Source: Paragordius varius
Taxonomy: Eukaryota > Nematomorpha
NCBI GenBank assembly: GCA_964247055.1
Contig: OZ176051.1
Span: 7,936,001 to 8,000,000, forward strand
Direction: 5' to 3'
DNA length: 64,000 nucleotides
The notes beneath the pieces are model-generated. The model did no database searches. It was given only the letters and a program-made list of their open reading frames with translations, and was not told the origin of the DNA. This document shows, piece by piece, positions 35,501-46,500 of the stretch. Within the stretch, counting starts at the first letter, position 1, and each line of letters begins with the position of its first letter. The translations under genes were made by a program, and so were the position numbers.

Positions 35501-38052
35501 CATTGTTTCTGTTTCTCGCTTGTTGATGGAGGTCGGAAATTTTTTTGTAGAATCGATTTAAGTTTAATTGATTGACATTGCTATTTTTCTGTTAATGTCT
35601 ACCATAGAGGTACCATTTATTCATATAGGTAATTATGAATTTGTGACAGTATTTCTGTTTACCTCAGTTGAATTGATAAGCCGTTTGTATTTGTCATGTA
35701 TTGAATTTTCTTGGGTGTAGTTTTCAGACCCCATTCGATGCTTTATTTTTTATTATATTTAAAAGTCATAATAGGTCTTCTTTTGTTTCGCTGATTCTAA
35801 TTTCGTCGGCCAAGTGTAAATCGATGATCTTGCCTCCTATTCTGATACTAAGTGAGTCTTCTACTATCATTTTTATTATATTTTTAGAATATAAATTGAA
35901 CAATGATAGGGAGATAGGATCCAGTGTCTAACCTTTCTATATTTATCTTATTGCTGCTTTTTGATTTGTTTAAAGATTGTTGAAATTTATATTTAGTGGA
36001 ATGCCTACCTTTGTTATATTGTTTCCCATAGTTTTGTAGGATCCACTCTACATAGGCCTGTGAAAAATCCAGGCATATATTATTCTTGATGTAGTCGTTG
36101 GATTGTTTATTAGGTTTAATATGGAGTCTCTATAACTATATAACGCTGAAATCAGCCTGTTTATTATATATGAAGTTATTGTACCAATCTATACCCACTT
36201 ATATTACTTTGAATAATATTTTGATAATATGGGGTATGAACGCTATTATTCTGTAATTCTCTAATTTTTTCCTGATTCTTTATTATTATGGTATAAAGAT
36301 TTCAATCTTTTGCGCACTGGCTTTTTAACAGAATCGTTTGGCAAAAATTTATTTTGATTTTATTGGTACTAGCACCTCTCCCGGGATTCGGCTATCTCGG
36401 GGGTTTGTTGGAAGTTCTACAAGCGCGTTTTCAATTTCTGCTTGTGTCTAGGATCTGTTTTATAAATATTTTTTATTGTATTTGTTATATTTGTAAATTT
36501 TACCGATACCTATTTTTCCCATTTGGTTGAAATTTGTTGGTTAGCAGGTTTCCTTCATTGTTGTTTATTGCTATGTTTTGGATTTTTTCAGGGGAGGAGA
36601 GTTTCGGATACTTCCCGCAGTTTTTGGTGACATTGCTTACGCAAAGCTGATATTTAAGCTAAAATGTATGAGTGGTTTTAATATATTTCCCATCCTGTTA
36701 GTGTTTTGGCTATAGTAAATGATGATAGGTAGTGGTTTTATATTGATAACAAGTTGTGTATAGTGAATTCTGGTTTAATTAAACTAAAATCGAAGACTTA
36801 CTTAATAAAACCTAAGAATGTTGCGAGAAATTAAATCATTAGTAACTATGGCCAAAAGAATTCCAAGATCGACATATCAAACCATAACCTACTCACAACT
36901 TTTTTTACAGATCAAAACAAAAGAATATTGTATGTATTGATCATTACTTCTTAAAAAGCACTAGAATAATATCGGAAATTATATATATATATATATAATT
37001 TAAATTTAAAAGAAAAATTAATGGGATCTTGGGGTTACCCTGATAGAATATATATTTGAAAATTACGCAACAATTAGTATTTATATTTTATTTGGCGACT
37101 AATTTATGTATAACTAGTTAAACTTTACTAATAATGACTTTATTTTTCTATAAAAAAATGGAGTATTTGAATTTTTTATTTATTTTAATAAGACATCCGT
37201 TCAAAAATTCCAAACATACCTATCTTGTTTACTAGTTATTTTATATAAATTTTCACATTTTAATTGTCGACCATAATATAGCCTGGTTCATTAGTGTTCA
37301 AACATTGGTTGGTGTGGGTTTCGCCCTTAATCTGTTGGGCTTCATCCTGGGTATCCTTTATCTATGCACATACTATTCCAAAGCTGGTCGGATTTTGGGA
37401 CGTCTCGCTGGCATACTTATATTTTTAGCAGGTTAATTTGTATATCTGTTATTTTGTATCATCGAATATAACTTTACATCTTTTATGTTTTTTTACAATA
37501 TTATACCTTATCACCAAAATAAAAAAGTATTTATATTAAATAAAATCGTGCCATTGAAATTATTAACAAAAATTATTAGGTAAATGTGATTTTGAAATTG
37601 ACCACCAAAATTTATAGTTATTAATTTATTTTTGATATATATATATATATATATACAGTATGAATAAGTATACATTACTAGTTTTTCATATTGCCAAATA
37701 GCATATGCGGAAAAGAGAAATTATTGGCTTATAATAGTAAAAAGTGAAAAAATACTATATGCCAATAATATATATTAATTTGTAATAATTTATGAAAAAA
37801 GTAGCAATGTATACTTACTTATACTGTATATCAATTATTTGTGTATGCGTAGCCATTTTGGAATTGATTGGGATTTGTGTGTTCATTGCCAAAGTTCGCT
37901 TAGACCGTAATGCATTTTTCCATATTGATCCGGCATTTACCATACATTCAGGCGTGGGTTGGGCCTATTACGTTTCATTGTCTGGAGCCTTGTTGCTTCT
38001 AATATTGGGTCTGTTTATGATGTGGGAATCGAGTTTTGAAAATCGAGCATAA
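29554..38052 (+). CDS. Claudin-superfamily four-helix protein
   Basis: Three exons (29554-29752, 37282-37431, 37805-38052) join in matching phase 1 to give 198 aa. The layout is that of the PMP22/EMP/claudin family. TM1 is VLSLFLTTILSGVGIF, followed by a first loop with the signature W..GLWQFCSVNQC. TM2 is VGVGFALNLLGFILGILYL, TM3 lies around CISIICVCVAILELIGICVF, and TM4 is WAYYVSLSGALLLLILGLFM with a short ESSFENRA tail. Such proteins form or regulate septate/tight junctions and membrane domains. Intron 1 is about 7.5 kb and contains a separate same-strand gene and a dead LINE; intron 2 is 373 nt. The third acceptor (AAAGTAG, 37804) is the least certain junction. The gene is head-to-head with Rab8. 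Confidence 0.8.
29803..31900. other. Intron 1 of claudin-like gene, 5' part
   Basis: AT-rich intronic DNA that is also the upstream region of the intronless gene at 31901. No exon or RNA gene was recognised. The last 40 bases before the ATG are C/T-rich (TTTTTCCCCCCCTC-like), unlike the rest. Confidence 0.5.
31901..33868 (+). CDS. Intronless 655-aa membrane protein, unknown
   Basis: A single long frame, GC-richer than anything around it, lies inside the claudin-like intron on the same strand. The N-terminal half is low-complexity: Gly-rich, with a Gln run near residues 66-74 and short basic motifs (SMRRNGGGG). After KKKRRMLGK comes a transmembrane segment (FPLAALLIGLLICVSFINWI, about residues 182-201). 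About 75 residues on, FGHLGIWAYCAPRSFC resembles the G-L-W-x2-C...C loop signature of claudins, followed by a second hydrophobic stretch (GFFSAAAFSLSLAGLGGFF). Gly/Leu-rich repeats flank a hydrophilic stretch with dibasic sites (KKRS, HKRD, RSGRRQ). The C-terminus is hydrophobic and ends NRVRENVGTLLI. I do not recognise the family. A distant claudin-superfamily relative is my inference, not a demonstrated fact. Confidence 0.75.
   Translation: MFRSGEKVLERERDIERVYYPNEPMTYPVVGTTMQGGGAAGNTIRYSGYPNVITNTTLNTAAGPNQQQQQQQQTQQMPAQFFATTQMQPGQAPMQLPQTTVNTYVGGGGGNTLPRGETNVIGRQSMRRNGGGGTLQRGDIAAANNNGDNVSECRSCSICSSERSVAEDAYRQKKKRRMLGKSFPLAALLIGLLICVSFINWIGIWSPFWALARNPFLIYPVTSTTTVNTGVRGVGGSGVGGAGDIPVLLNPQTVQPPGGRIGIGNPIFGHLGIWAYCAPRSFCVTYPYGRARPYGFFSAAAFSLSLAGLGGFFTQLFGGPLLGNLVGGLGFGGGLPGALGPGFAGLGGFGGTGVLVKKRSLRDDTMDDSNNAIFNSQNNFYSYKLPIHSQHKRDISPSSSDPFLRRSGRRQIQPQSHISAYGINPQAYHQPAFGMNTGVPRSLASVLPSNITHPFFFYDVKSPDGINPKLKDIVSFVKHYKEKLENPKNRGGTATGNANSSPTFQRAGNVNDLDGNRSIRRQMDSSPYNAGKDGSVKETDPDSSLSRNNRQLINQPLMDMGAGIGGGSLMNSGWGLGNLGLGGLGALGLGAFGNRFGGLNGLLGSQQALVAFALLQPGPEGIPLPENFLFSLPGSISPFAYFRNRVRENVGTLLI
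33869..35140. other. Intron/3' flank, no feature seen
   Basis: Very AT-rich DNA downstream of the intronless gene and still within claudin-like intron 1. No exon was recognised. Confidence 0.5.
35140..36640 (-). pseudogene. Dead LINE reverse transcriptase
   Basis: Read on the minus strand in shifting frames, this region has the order of a non-LTR reverse transcriptase. First (about 36430) comes IENALVELPTNPRDS-like sequence matching the upstream domain. Then IAFIPHIIKILFKVI (about 36230) matches the RPI..L....K..E.VI motif. Next LDFSQAYVEWILQNYG (about 36070) matches motif A (DFxxAF), and IGGKIIDLHLADEIRI (about 35820) corresponds to motif C, with FADD decayed to LADE. Several frameshifts and stops interrupt it. 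It lies antisense to its host intron. Its 5' and 3' ends are estimates. Confidence 0.8.
36641..37281. other. Intron 1 of claudin-like gene, 3' part
   Basis: AT-rich intronic DNA with a short TA tract near 36980. The acceptor AATATAG ends at 37281. Nothing else was recognised. Confidence 0.5.
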
Positions 38053-38655
38053 ATCAACCAATTGCAAACTCCGAAACAAATCAAACACATTTTACAAAGT
38101 CACCATTGTTTCACACCGCATTTTTACCCAAACTTATGAAGCATTTAATGAATGCGAAATAGATTACAAAATAATTTTTTTAACAATTGAGTAGTTGATC
38201 TCTCTATCCTTAATCCTAACCATTATTTTAATCGTCAGATAAGTTTTATTCATTTTAAAAAGGAAGTTATTTTCCAAGTTACAATATATTTTAAAACATT
38301 CCATTATCATTTTTATATCTCATCAACCTTATTTAAAATACTTAATAAATTATTGTTTTAAAAATTTAAACTTTTATCATAACTATGGATTTTAATAATT
38401 TGCACATCATATTTTTACCCATTACATATTTTATATAAAATTTTTATGTATATTTATTTTTATATATTATGTATAATTTTAATATTATCATTCTAGTAAT
38501 AAATGTTCAATTATCATAATCATTTACGATTGGATAAAATTTTAGTAAAAACAAGAAATATACAAGGTACATTGGTAAAACCAAATTTTGAAAACTTAAC
38601 CTAAAATTTGGTCCATATTAATGTTTTTTAACACGGATATTTTCAAAAGAATAAT
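38053..38655. other. Claudin-like gene 3' flank
   Basis: The probable 3' UTR and downstream spacer of the claudin-like gene. It is AT-rich and no other gene was seen. Confidence 0.5.
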
Positions 38656-39615
38656 AATCCTGTGCACAATATCGGGAGGTATAAAAAATCCTGATGAAAT
38701 ATATATTCTGATAGATACATGAATGAGGTTTTTCTCATTTTCCTTTTGGTTTTGAGTGATGTAAGAAAAATATTCAGACTTTTATGGTTTGCTCCATATC
38801 GAAACGCAAAATTTGTGCACATTATGCTAAATTAATTTTTTATGGTAATATTTAAATACTTCATTCCAATATCATATAATCAGATACTATATTTAAAAAG
38901 CAAAACAATATTATATTAAACAAAAAATTTTATTCAGGCTCCAAAAGTTGCAAGTTTCAAACCCCTCCAAAATGAATTAGTTTTCTTAAAATAAACGCAA
39001 TAATGCAGAGATTAAATAAACAATTTCTAAGATATGATAGATTTTGACAAAAAAAAGTTTTTTTGACAAAATGTAGACTTTTATCTAAATTTTTGCAAAA
39101 TTATGTAGCAACGTAAAACCACATTTAATCAAAATTCTGTGGTGACAAAAATGTTTAGTATCATGTTATTAAATAAAGGGGTGTGTCTAATATCTCAAAA
39201 CAATTTTATACCGTCACCATGCTAAATACCATTACGTTTCTACACAATTCATCGAAATTCTAGTTTTAACGAAAAGCATGCATTTTTTCAACTTTTTTGA
39301 TGTCATAGTCTAGTAACGTATAATAAAAATTGTTTTCATGTTGGCATTTTTGCATTTATTTTAAGAAAACTGGCCCATTTTAGAGCTGTACATCGGAAAT
39401 TTAAATATTGTTTTGCTTTTAAATATAATATATGATAGAAAAATGATATTTTTTGATTAAAGCATTGAGCTTTCACAAAAAATTTATTAGATGTGCGTTA
39501 ATTTTGCGATTTTTCAGTGAGCAACTACAAAATTTCATATTGTCTATTATCACTCAGCAGCATAATCAAAATATATATTTCATCAAGATCTTTTTTCACA
39601 CCTCTCGACTTCTCG
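38655..39615. repeat. Palindromic repeat R1, copy 3
   Basis: Left outer arm CCTTTTGGTTTTGAGTGATG and right outer arm ATCACTCAGCAGCATAATCAA are inverted mates. Inner mates are CAGGCTCCAAAAG..CAAAATGAATTAG (38937) and AACTGGCCCATTTTAGAGCT (39368). The centre lies near 39150. About 960 bp, no coding potential. Confidence 0.6.
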
Positions 39616-42043
39616 TATATAAAATACATTGCATATAAAGTGGGATCATATAAAGCATTCTGATATAATATATAAATTTGTTAGAAAATCATCGGGATTT
39701 TTATGATAATTTTGGATCTTACGAGTCGAATGGGATGGTTATTTTTAATTTTGTCGTAATTCCTTTATATCGAATAAAATTCGAGCACATTTTAAAACAT
39801 AGATGATAATATAAAATTCCAAAACATATATATGAAAGCAAAACAATATTTTGAATAAATTTTTAGACGTGTAGTCTGAAAGTTTTATATTATATGGTCT
39901 CCTTTTTTGAAAAAAAAACGCCATGCCGAAATTGGATAAAAAAAATTTAATATATGCTAGAGTATGAAAATATCAAAATGCATACATTGATATATTTATC
40001 TGGTAACACACACAACATGTGGTTGAAATCAAACGATTTTTCCTATGTTTTAAGATTGATTTTGTGTATTAATTTTCTGACAAACTTTTCTTTGTCCCGT
40101 ACGCTCCTGTATTTTGCGAAACTTTATTAAGAGATATAATACATGTGTTATGGTTATAGCCTATTTTTGCAATTAGAAGTTTCTTCCTATCAAGCAATAG
40201 GTGGCTTTATGAAACGAAAATTTTAAGATGACAGTGTTTACCCCGTGTCATAGTGTGAGACGCGTTTCGTCTTTATTGTGGACTCATAACACATAATGAA
40301 CACAGGATACACGGTCAGTTGGAAGTTTTTATATATACTGAGTATTTAAGTTTTTAAGACTAAATGTAGTTGATTAAGTGAAACAGGAGAACTTAAAGCC
40401 CAGAAGGGGTACCGATTGTACTAATATCAAACCAAGATAATTTGAAACATGAAAGAACATTGTGGTGTGATATTAACAAAACACTAAAAAATTGGTTAAA
40501 GATTTATATCTTAGAATTTTGATTAAATTATTTAGTCTTTGAATTAAAATAAATAATTTTTAAATCCTCTTAAATTTGAATGTTAATGAATATAATTTGA
40601 AAAATGCCATGAATATCTTCAAGGGCATCAAAATTAGGAAAAATAATGTTTACTAATAATATAAAGTGTTTTATACCGTTTCATCATGCTAAAATACCAC
40701 ACTTCAGCAAAATTTTGGGTAATCGTATTTTCTATTAAATATCCAAATGTCATTTAGCAATTTTTTTAACGTGGGATCTAGACCTTGCATCGATTTAAAA
40801 ACTAGCCTATTTTAAAATCATAATAAAATTTCGGATACATCTGAGATAATATGAACAATGTTTGTTTGGTTAAATATATTTTAATTAAAATAAGAGTTTA
40901 TAGAAAAACATAAGTCAAAACACTAATTTTTGATTGTCAGCTTTTTAATAGTTTTTTTTATAAAAAATGAATCGAAAACTAATTTTGAAACGATAGATAA
41001 TAGTATATTCATTAAAACATAAGTAATCCCGTTTTGGTACCTGAGATGAAGAAATAAAATATATTTTTAACTAAATTTTATATTTACCAAATCTATATAT
41101 AAAATAATCTTTATAACTAAGTTTTAAAATTTGATTTAGTGTTAGAACATGTATTATCTCGTCTCAGATACCGAGCAGGCAATCACATGTTTTCAAAATT
41201 TAAGGAGCCAATGTCTTAACAATAAGTTTTTTTGGTGGTTTGGTTTATTTTTTACATTTCACCCATACAATAACCTGATTTTGCATTTTAGACGGATATT
41301 GACGCTTAGATACTTATAAAATTACGGATAGATTAATTTGAACGAAATCACTTTTGAACAATTCAAATTCACCCTAAAAATAATTTGTGTTTTCAGGCTT
41401 ATATCATCATTATAATATGAAATATATCTTTATATAGTTTATTATTTTTTTAGTATTATTTTGATTTAAATCAAAATTTTATTTTTAAAAATATATAGGT
41501 CATTTTTTATCTTAAAAACAAACACAATTTATTTTAAGGTGAATTCGAATTTAAGGGTAAATTTGAACTATAAATGGTATATCATGAATATTCTTAAACA
41601 GCATCTGTTTTTCTATATTCTTTCCATGTCAATTTTTCTGGATTATAAAGATGCTGTTTCCTATCCAGAAAAAAGAATTTTATATTTGCTATCTTATGAT
41701 AATATCTATTTTAATATTTTTTTAGAAAAATTGGCCAATTGCTTATTTTTAATGTAATTTTATGAATAGTACTTCTAAAAATAAAGCTTTTTGTATTGTG
41801 AATCAAAAAGGTGCCTAAAATTTTATGTCATTACATATACCCAAATTATAAGGGTCTTAAATTAATAATCTTCTGTAAAAACTAAGGCATTTTAAAGAAA
41901 TTTTATTTAAATTTACAGCTTTGAAAACTTTATTTTTCCAATAATTTATATTTTAGTTATTATAATAAATAAATAATGATTTCCCGAAATTTAAAAACAG
42001 CTGAATAATCAGTTTTTGGGTTATTTTTCTTATAGTTCAGAAT
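39616..42043. repeat. Diverged repeat tract, no gene
   Basis: More R1-like boxes in both orientations (about 39660-40030 and 40640-41300) in decayed form. A GAATTTGAATTGTTTAA-like box near 41340-41580 recurs at 58650-58730. No exon was recognised. Confidence 0.4.
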
Positions 42044-42531
42044 TTAACATCAGGATACAACCATTTATTTCAATTCACCGATTAAAATAGGGGTGTTTGG
42101 GGACCCAGGCCTGTTTATATCAAATATTTTTAAAAATATGGAACAAATTGAAACCATTGCAATTTGCAATTATATAACGTTGATGCACCGAAATTGATAT
42201 TACTCATTTTATGGATAAACTTGAAGATTAAAATTTATCCAACATGTGTGAATCAGCTATATATAAAAATAATGCAAAATTAACCACTTTTTCTGTTTAT
42301 ATCAATGTTGTGAATTAAAGCGTTAAAATAAAATAAACACGATATTCTGCAAAAATGTGTAAAATAAAAATGGCGTCGAAGTAGTTTGATATGGAACTTT
42401 TTATTTCAAAACTAATTTTTATTCTTATTATAATAGAGGCATCGCTAAATGAAACCCTTTCTAAGTAGTTTTTAAAATTATCAAATATAGTCTGGGGTCA
42501 CTAGATACCCCAATTCGAATTGAAGTGTTAA
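42044..42531. mobile_element. TTAA-flanked MITE (R2), copy 3
   Basis: A diverged copy flanked by TTAA at 42044-42047 and 42528-42531. The left end is TTAACATCAGGATACAACC and the right end is CCCCAATTCGAATTGAAGTG followed by TTAA. Internal landmarks (GGCGTCGAAGTAGTTTGA) match copies 1, 2 and 4. Confidence 0.7.
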
Positions 42532-43548
42532 AAGTTAAGTATCTCTATCCAAAAATACCAATATTCAAAAAACATTTTTAAAGCTAAATTTACACAGTAT
42601 GACTAACATTTGTGCATTTTAAAATGATTCTATCATTATTTGGAACGTGCGCATATAAACAATGAAAACGATGCTTCGTTGGACACTACACTATTAGATT
42701 TACTTTAATGGAGCCGATAATTAATTTATTAATTTTTGAATGCCAATATGTCTGAACAAAGTATTAAGTTGGCTCAAAACACAAACATAATAAAAATGAC
42801 ATTAAAAATTATATTTTAACCATTTTTTGTATAAAATCTAAATTTTTTACATAATATAAAATTGACTCTGGCCTGTTTGTTGTTTTAGGGAAAATAATGA
42901 GTCATTATCATTCAATTAAAAAAATGAACAATACGGGGGTTTTTGTTTCACAAAATATTTAATGATTATTATATATAATAAAATATTAATTATAAGCTCT
43001 ATCACGTATTGATTTGCTTAATATAAAAAATATTGATGAGATTCCCTTCCATATGTCATCTCATTATTATCATCGAAAGAAACATGGGAAATATAAACCA
43101 ATATTTTTAGCTTGCGAAAATTGCGTAAGCGTGTAAAAAAACAGAATCTCAAAAATGTTTTTATGATTTTATTTACATATATATATTTTTTTATTTGTTT
43201 TGGTTCCAACAATTAGGGAATATAATATCATATATAATACTGATAATAAATCACATTACATAACAACAAAGATTAAAGGGGAATTCGGAATTCGATATTT
43301 ACATATTTAAATTGTAACATATATAATAATACACTAATTTCTTTATATTGAAAAATTGCATAAATTACTTTAATGACTTAATTATATTTTAAACGGTTTA
43401 ACTTACTACTTATGATTTTTGTGATAACAAAAAAAAACATTTCACAATATCCTATATGATTATTTTATATTCCACATTCTTACATTTAACAGGAAACCCA
43501 ATAATTATTCTACATTGTGATTAAAAAGTTAGCATATACTGTTTTGTT
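42532..43548. other. Upstream of pseudophosphatase gene, no feature
   Basis: AT-rich spacer before the first recognised exon of the thymosin/pseudophosphatase gene. No promoter element or other gene was identified. Confidence 0.45.
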
Positions 43549-46500
43549 ATGGCCAATATATCACCGTTCCTTAAAGATATCGAAAATTTTTCCAAAAACC
43601 GTTTGCGAAAAGTCCAAACCAAAGTCATTACGGCTAATGGACAACGATTGGTTGAAACGAAAGATGCACAGTATGTTTCCTAATTACCTTAATTTTATTG
43701 GATTTATAAACATGTCTGAATATGAATATTTACAAAGCATAATATTTGTTTTTATATTTATTTTTCCATTGTTACATGAGTGGGAAAACTTGGTTAAACT
43801 ACACCACCCATTATTGAGAAGAGCTTATATGTCATTGCTTTAAAAAATTTTTATCCCAGTAATAGCTTGAATTTATCAGTGGGCAAAGCGCTAAACCAGG
43901 GGTGTTCAACAACCTGCGAGAAATTTTGCAAAATTTTACAAAAACTTGGAAAAAATTAACAAATTTTTTGAATGTCCTTATTTGGCAATGAACTAGCAAA
44001 AATTGTAAAATAAATTGTAATTTTTACAATTGATAAAATCTAATTAAATATTTGTTAATTCCCATATATTTTTTAAATGGAGCCCGCAAAGCCATTTGTG
44101 TTGACCCCTGCTCTAAACATATATGAGAGCAATACAAAAGGTGTGTTTATATAAGAAATATTTAATGTTAAATCCATATTTACAGTATACGTAATTGATT
44201 TAGATGACCATTTAACAAGACTAATCATCTTATAAAAACATATATATATTTTACTCTAATTCAGGATGTTTAACACAGATTTCGCATGCTGCTTATAATT
44301 TTTGTTTATTAATTTTAAGCTCAACTTCGGATGATATATTTAATATATAGTAAACTTTTGATTGAAATTCAATTTTTTTTTAACATTTTTTATAGCACTT
44401 CGGTCTCGTTTTCTTTCCTCTTTTGCGTTTGACATTATTGTGTTTCTCTAAGGAATCGGACCGATTATGCTAAAATATGTAAACACCTCTAAGATATATT
44501 GGGAGTTATTTGTATTAATTATAAGATACTACGAAAATCAGTTTTAAATTTACCAATATATGTTGTAATAAGAAGCTACCACAAATGCTATGAAAAGAAA
44601 AGCATAATGCTAAATATCGAGCCCATGATATATAATTCTGTGAGATATTTTTAAATCGATAATTATATCGTAAACATAATTTTCGCAATTATAAATATAT
44701 ATTTTTGGCGTTATAGGTAAATGCATAATTCCGGGAGTGCACCGTTATTTACTAGTCTTATAGCGCGAAGGCTTTAGGTGTTTGCTTATATTTTGGATTT
44801 GTATTTTTAACAGTTAAAAATTTAGTGATTTAAGAATTTACATAGAAAAATACCAATTAAGGTTTATTATTTTAATATTTTCACTTAATTATTGCGTTCG
44901 AGATAAAACCGGCAACTCATGGACTTGAAATTGGAGATAATGTTTTAGCATCAGCATAAGTATTTATCACTTTCTAAAAGATAATTGTATACTCGTATAA
45001 ACTTGCACAGTTGTAGTAAATCAATATTAAATATTTTTTTTCTATTTTAATATAGAGGCAATATCATTGTGAAAACAGAGGATGGAAAAATCGTACCGAG
45101 TCAAGAATCTCCGCCAGATAAAGTGTCGGCCCCTAAACCCAAACAGTCGACCATAAATGGGACACAACCTGTTAACACGAATGAAACGGTCGGCGAAGAT
45201 AATGAAGAATTAAATACTATTAAATCTGGCCTTGCGCGTAGTCGATTAGATCGTCAGGCCAGCATTGATGCAATAAAATCTAGCACAAGTATAAAAAATA
45301 AATTGGGCGCTTTTGCAGGAGGTGGAACCCCAACACCTGAAAAATCGGCTTCTGCGACATTTCGCAAATCTCCGGGTGAGCGGACCAAATAACATATAAA
45401 TTTGGTTTTCTTAAAACTAGATATTAGGTTTGATTAAACTCAAGTATTTTATAACTTAAAAAATAATCTATATATCCATATCTAAATTTACGTATTATCC
45501 AAGCACTAATTTAATATTTGATTTTGATTACAGGAAATTTGCCTAAACCTGATCAATCTTCAGGTTCACAAAATTCTGATAAAGCACCCCCACCTCCTCC
45601 AATAATAAAAGCTCCAATTAAATCGAACATTCAAACTACCATTGCAAGTTCCTCTAAACCCACTCAGGAATCAGATCAAAGTTCGACAGATATCATAACT
45701 CAACGTTTACAAAGTGGAAAACAAATTGTTGAAATACTTCCTGGCATCGTTATGGGTAATTCTTCCTAAACTTACTCTAATTGGGAAAAAAATATTGAAT
45801 TTATTAATTTTTGCTAATAATTTTTATTATTTAGGATTCAAAGATTTGAAAGAACGGTTGCCAGATCTGTCTGGGATCGGAGTTACGCATGTTCTAAATT
45901 TCCTTCCCAGATTAACGTTAGATAATAGCAGTCAAAAGAGTTTTTTTTATAAAAAGGTTGGATTAGTTAATATATTTTTTACGATGATTAATCATTTATG
46001 ATTTATGCATTTAATTTTTCCCATGTTAATACATACCAATTAATCATTCGGTTTTATTAAGGTTGATATCGCTGATACACCTCTCACTGATATTCGGCAA
46101 TATTTTCAAGAATGTTTTGATTTTATTGATGAAGCAAAGAAATATAAAGGAGCCGACGGAGCGAACGGGAAAGTGCTGTTATTTTGTAACGAAAACGAAT
46201 CCATATCATCTTGTATTCTGCTAGGTTAATATAATATATTTATTGTTTTCGAAGAATAATTATATCAATTTATTATATAAAATGGTGCGTAATTAATAAT
46301 ATATATATTATTATTTGAAATCGTGTTAAAAGAAAGATTTCGAATATTTTTATATGGATTGTATGTTTACATTTTAACAAAATTTTAATTCAAAGCCTTA
46401 TTTTTCAAAGCCTAATTAATTATTCTGTCATACTTTCGATGATATTTCGAAATATTAGAATTACAGCTTAAATATTACTTGATTTATGCTAAACAATGGC

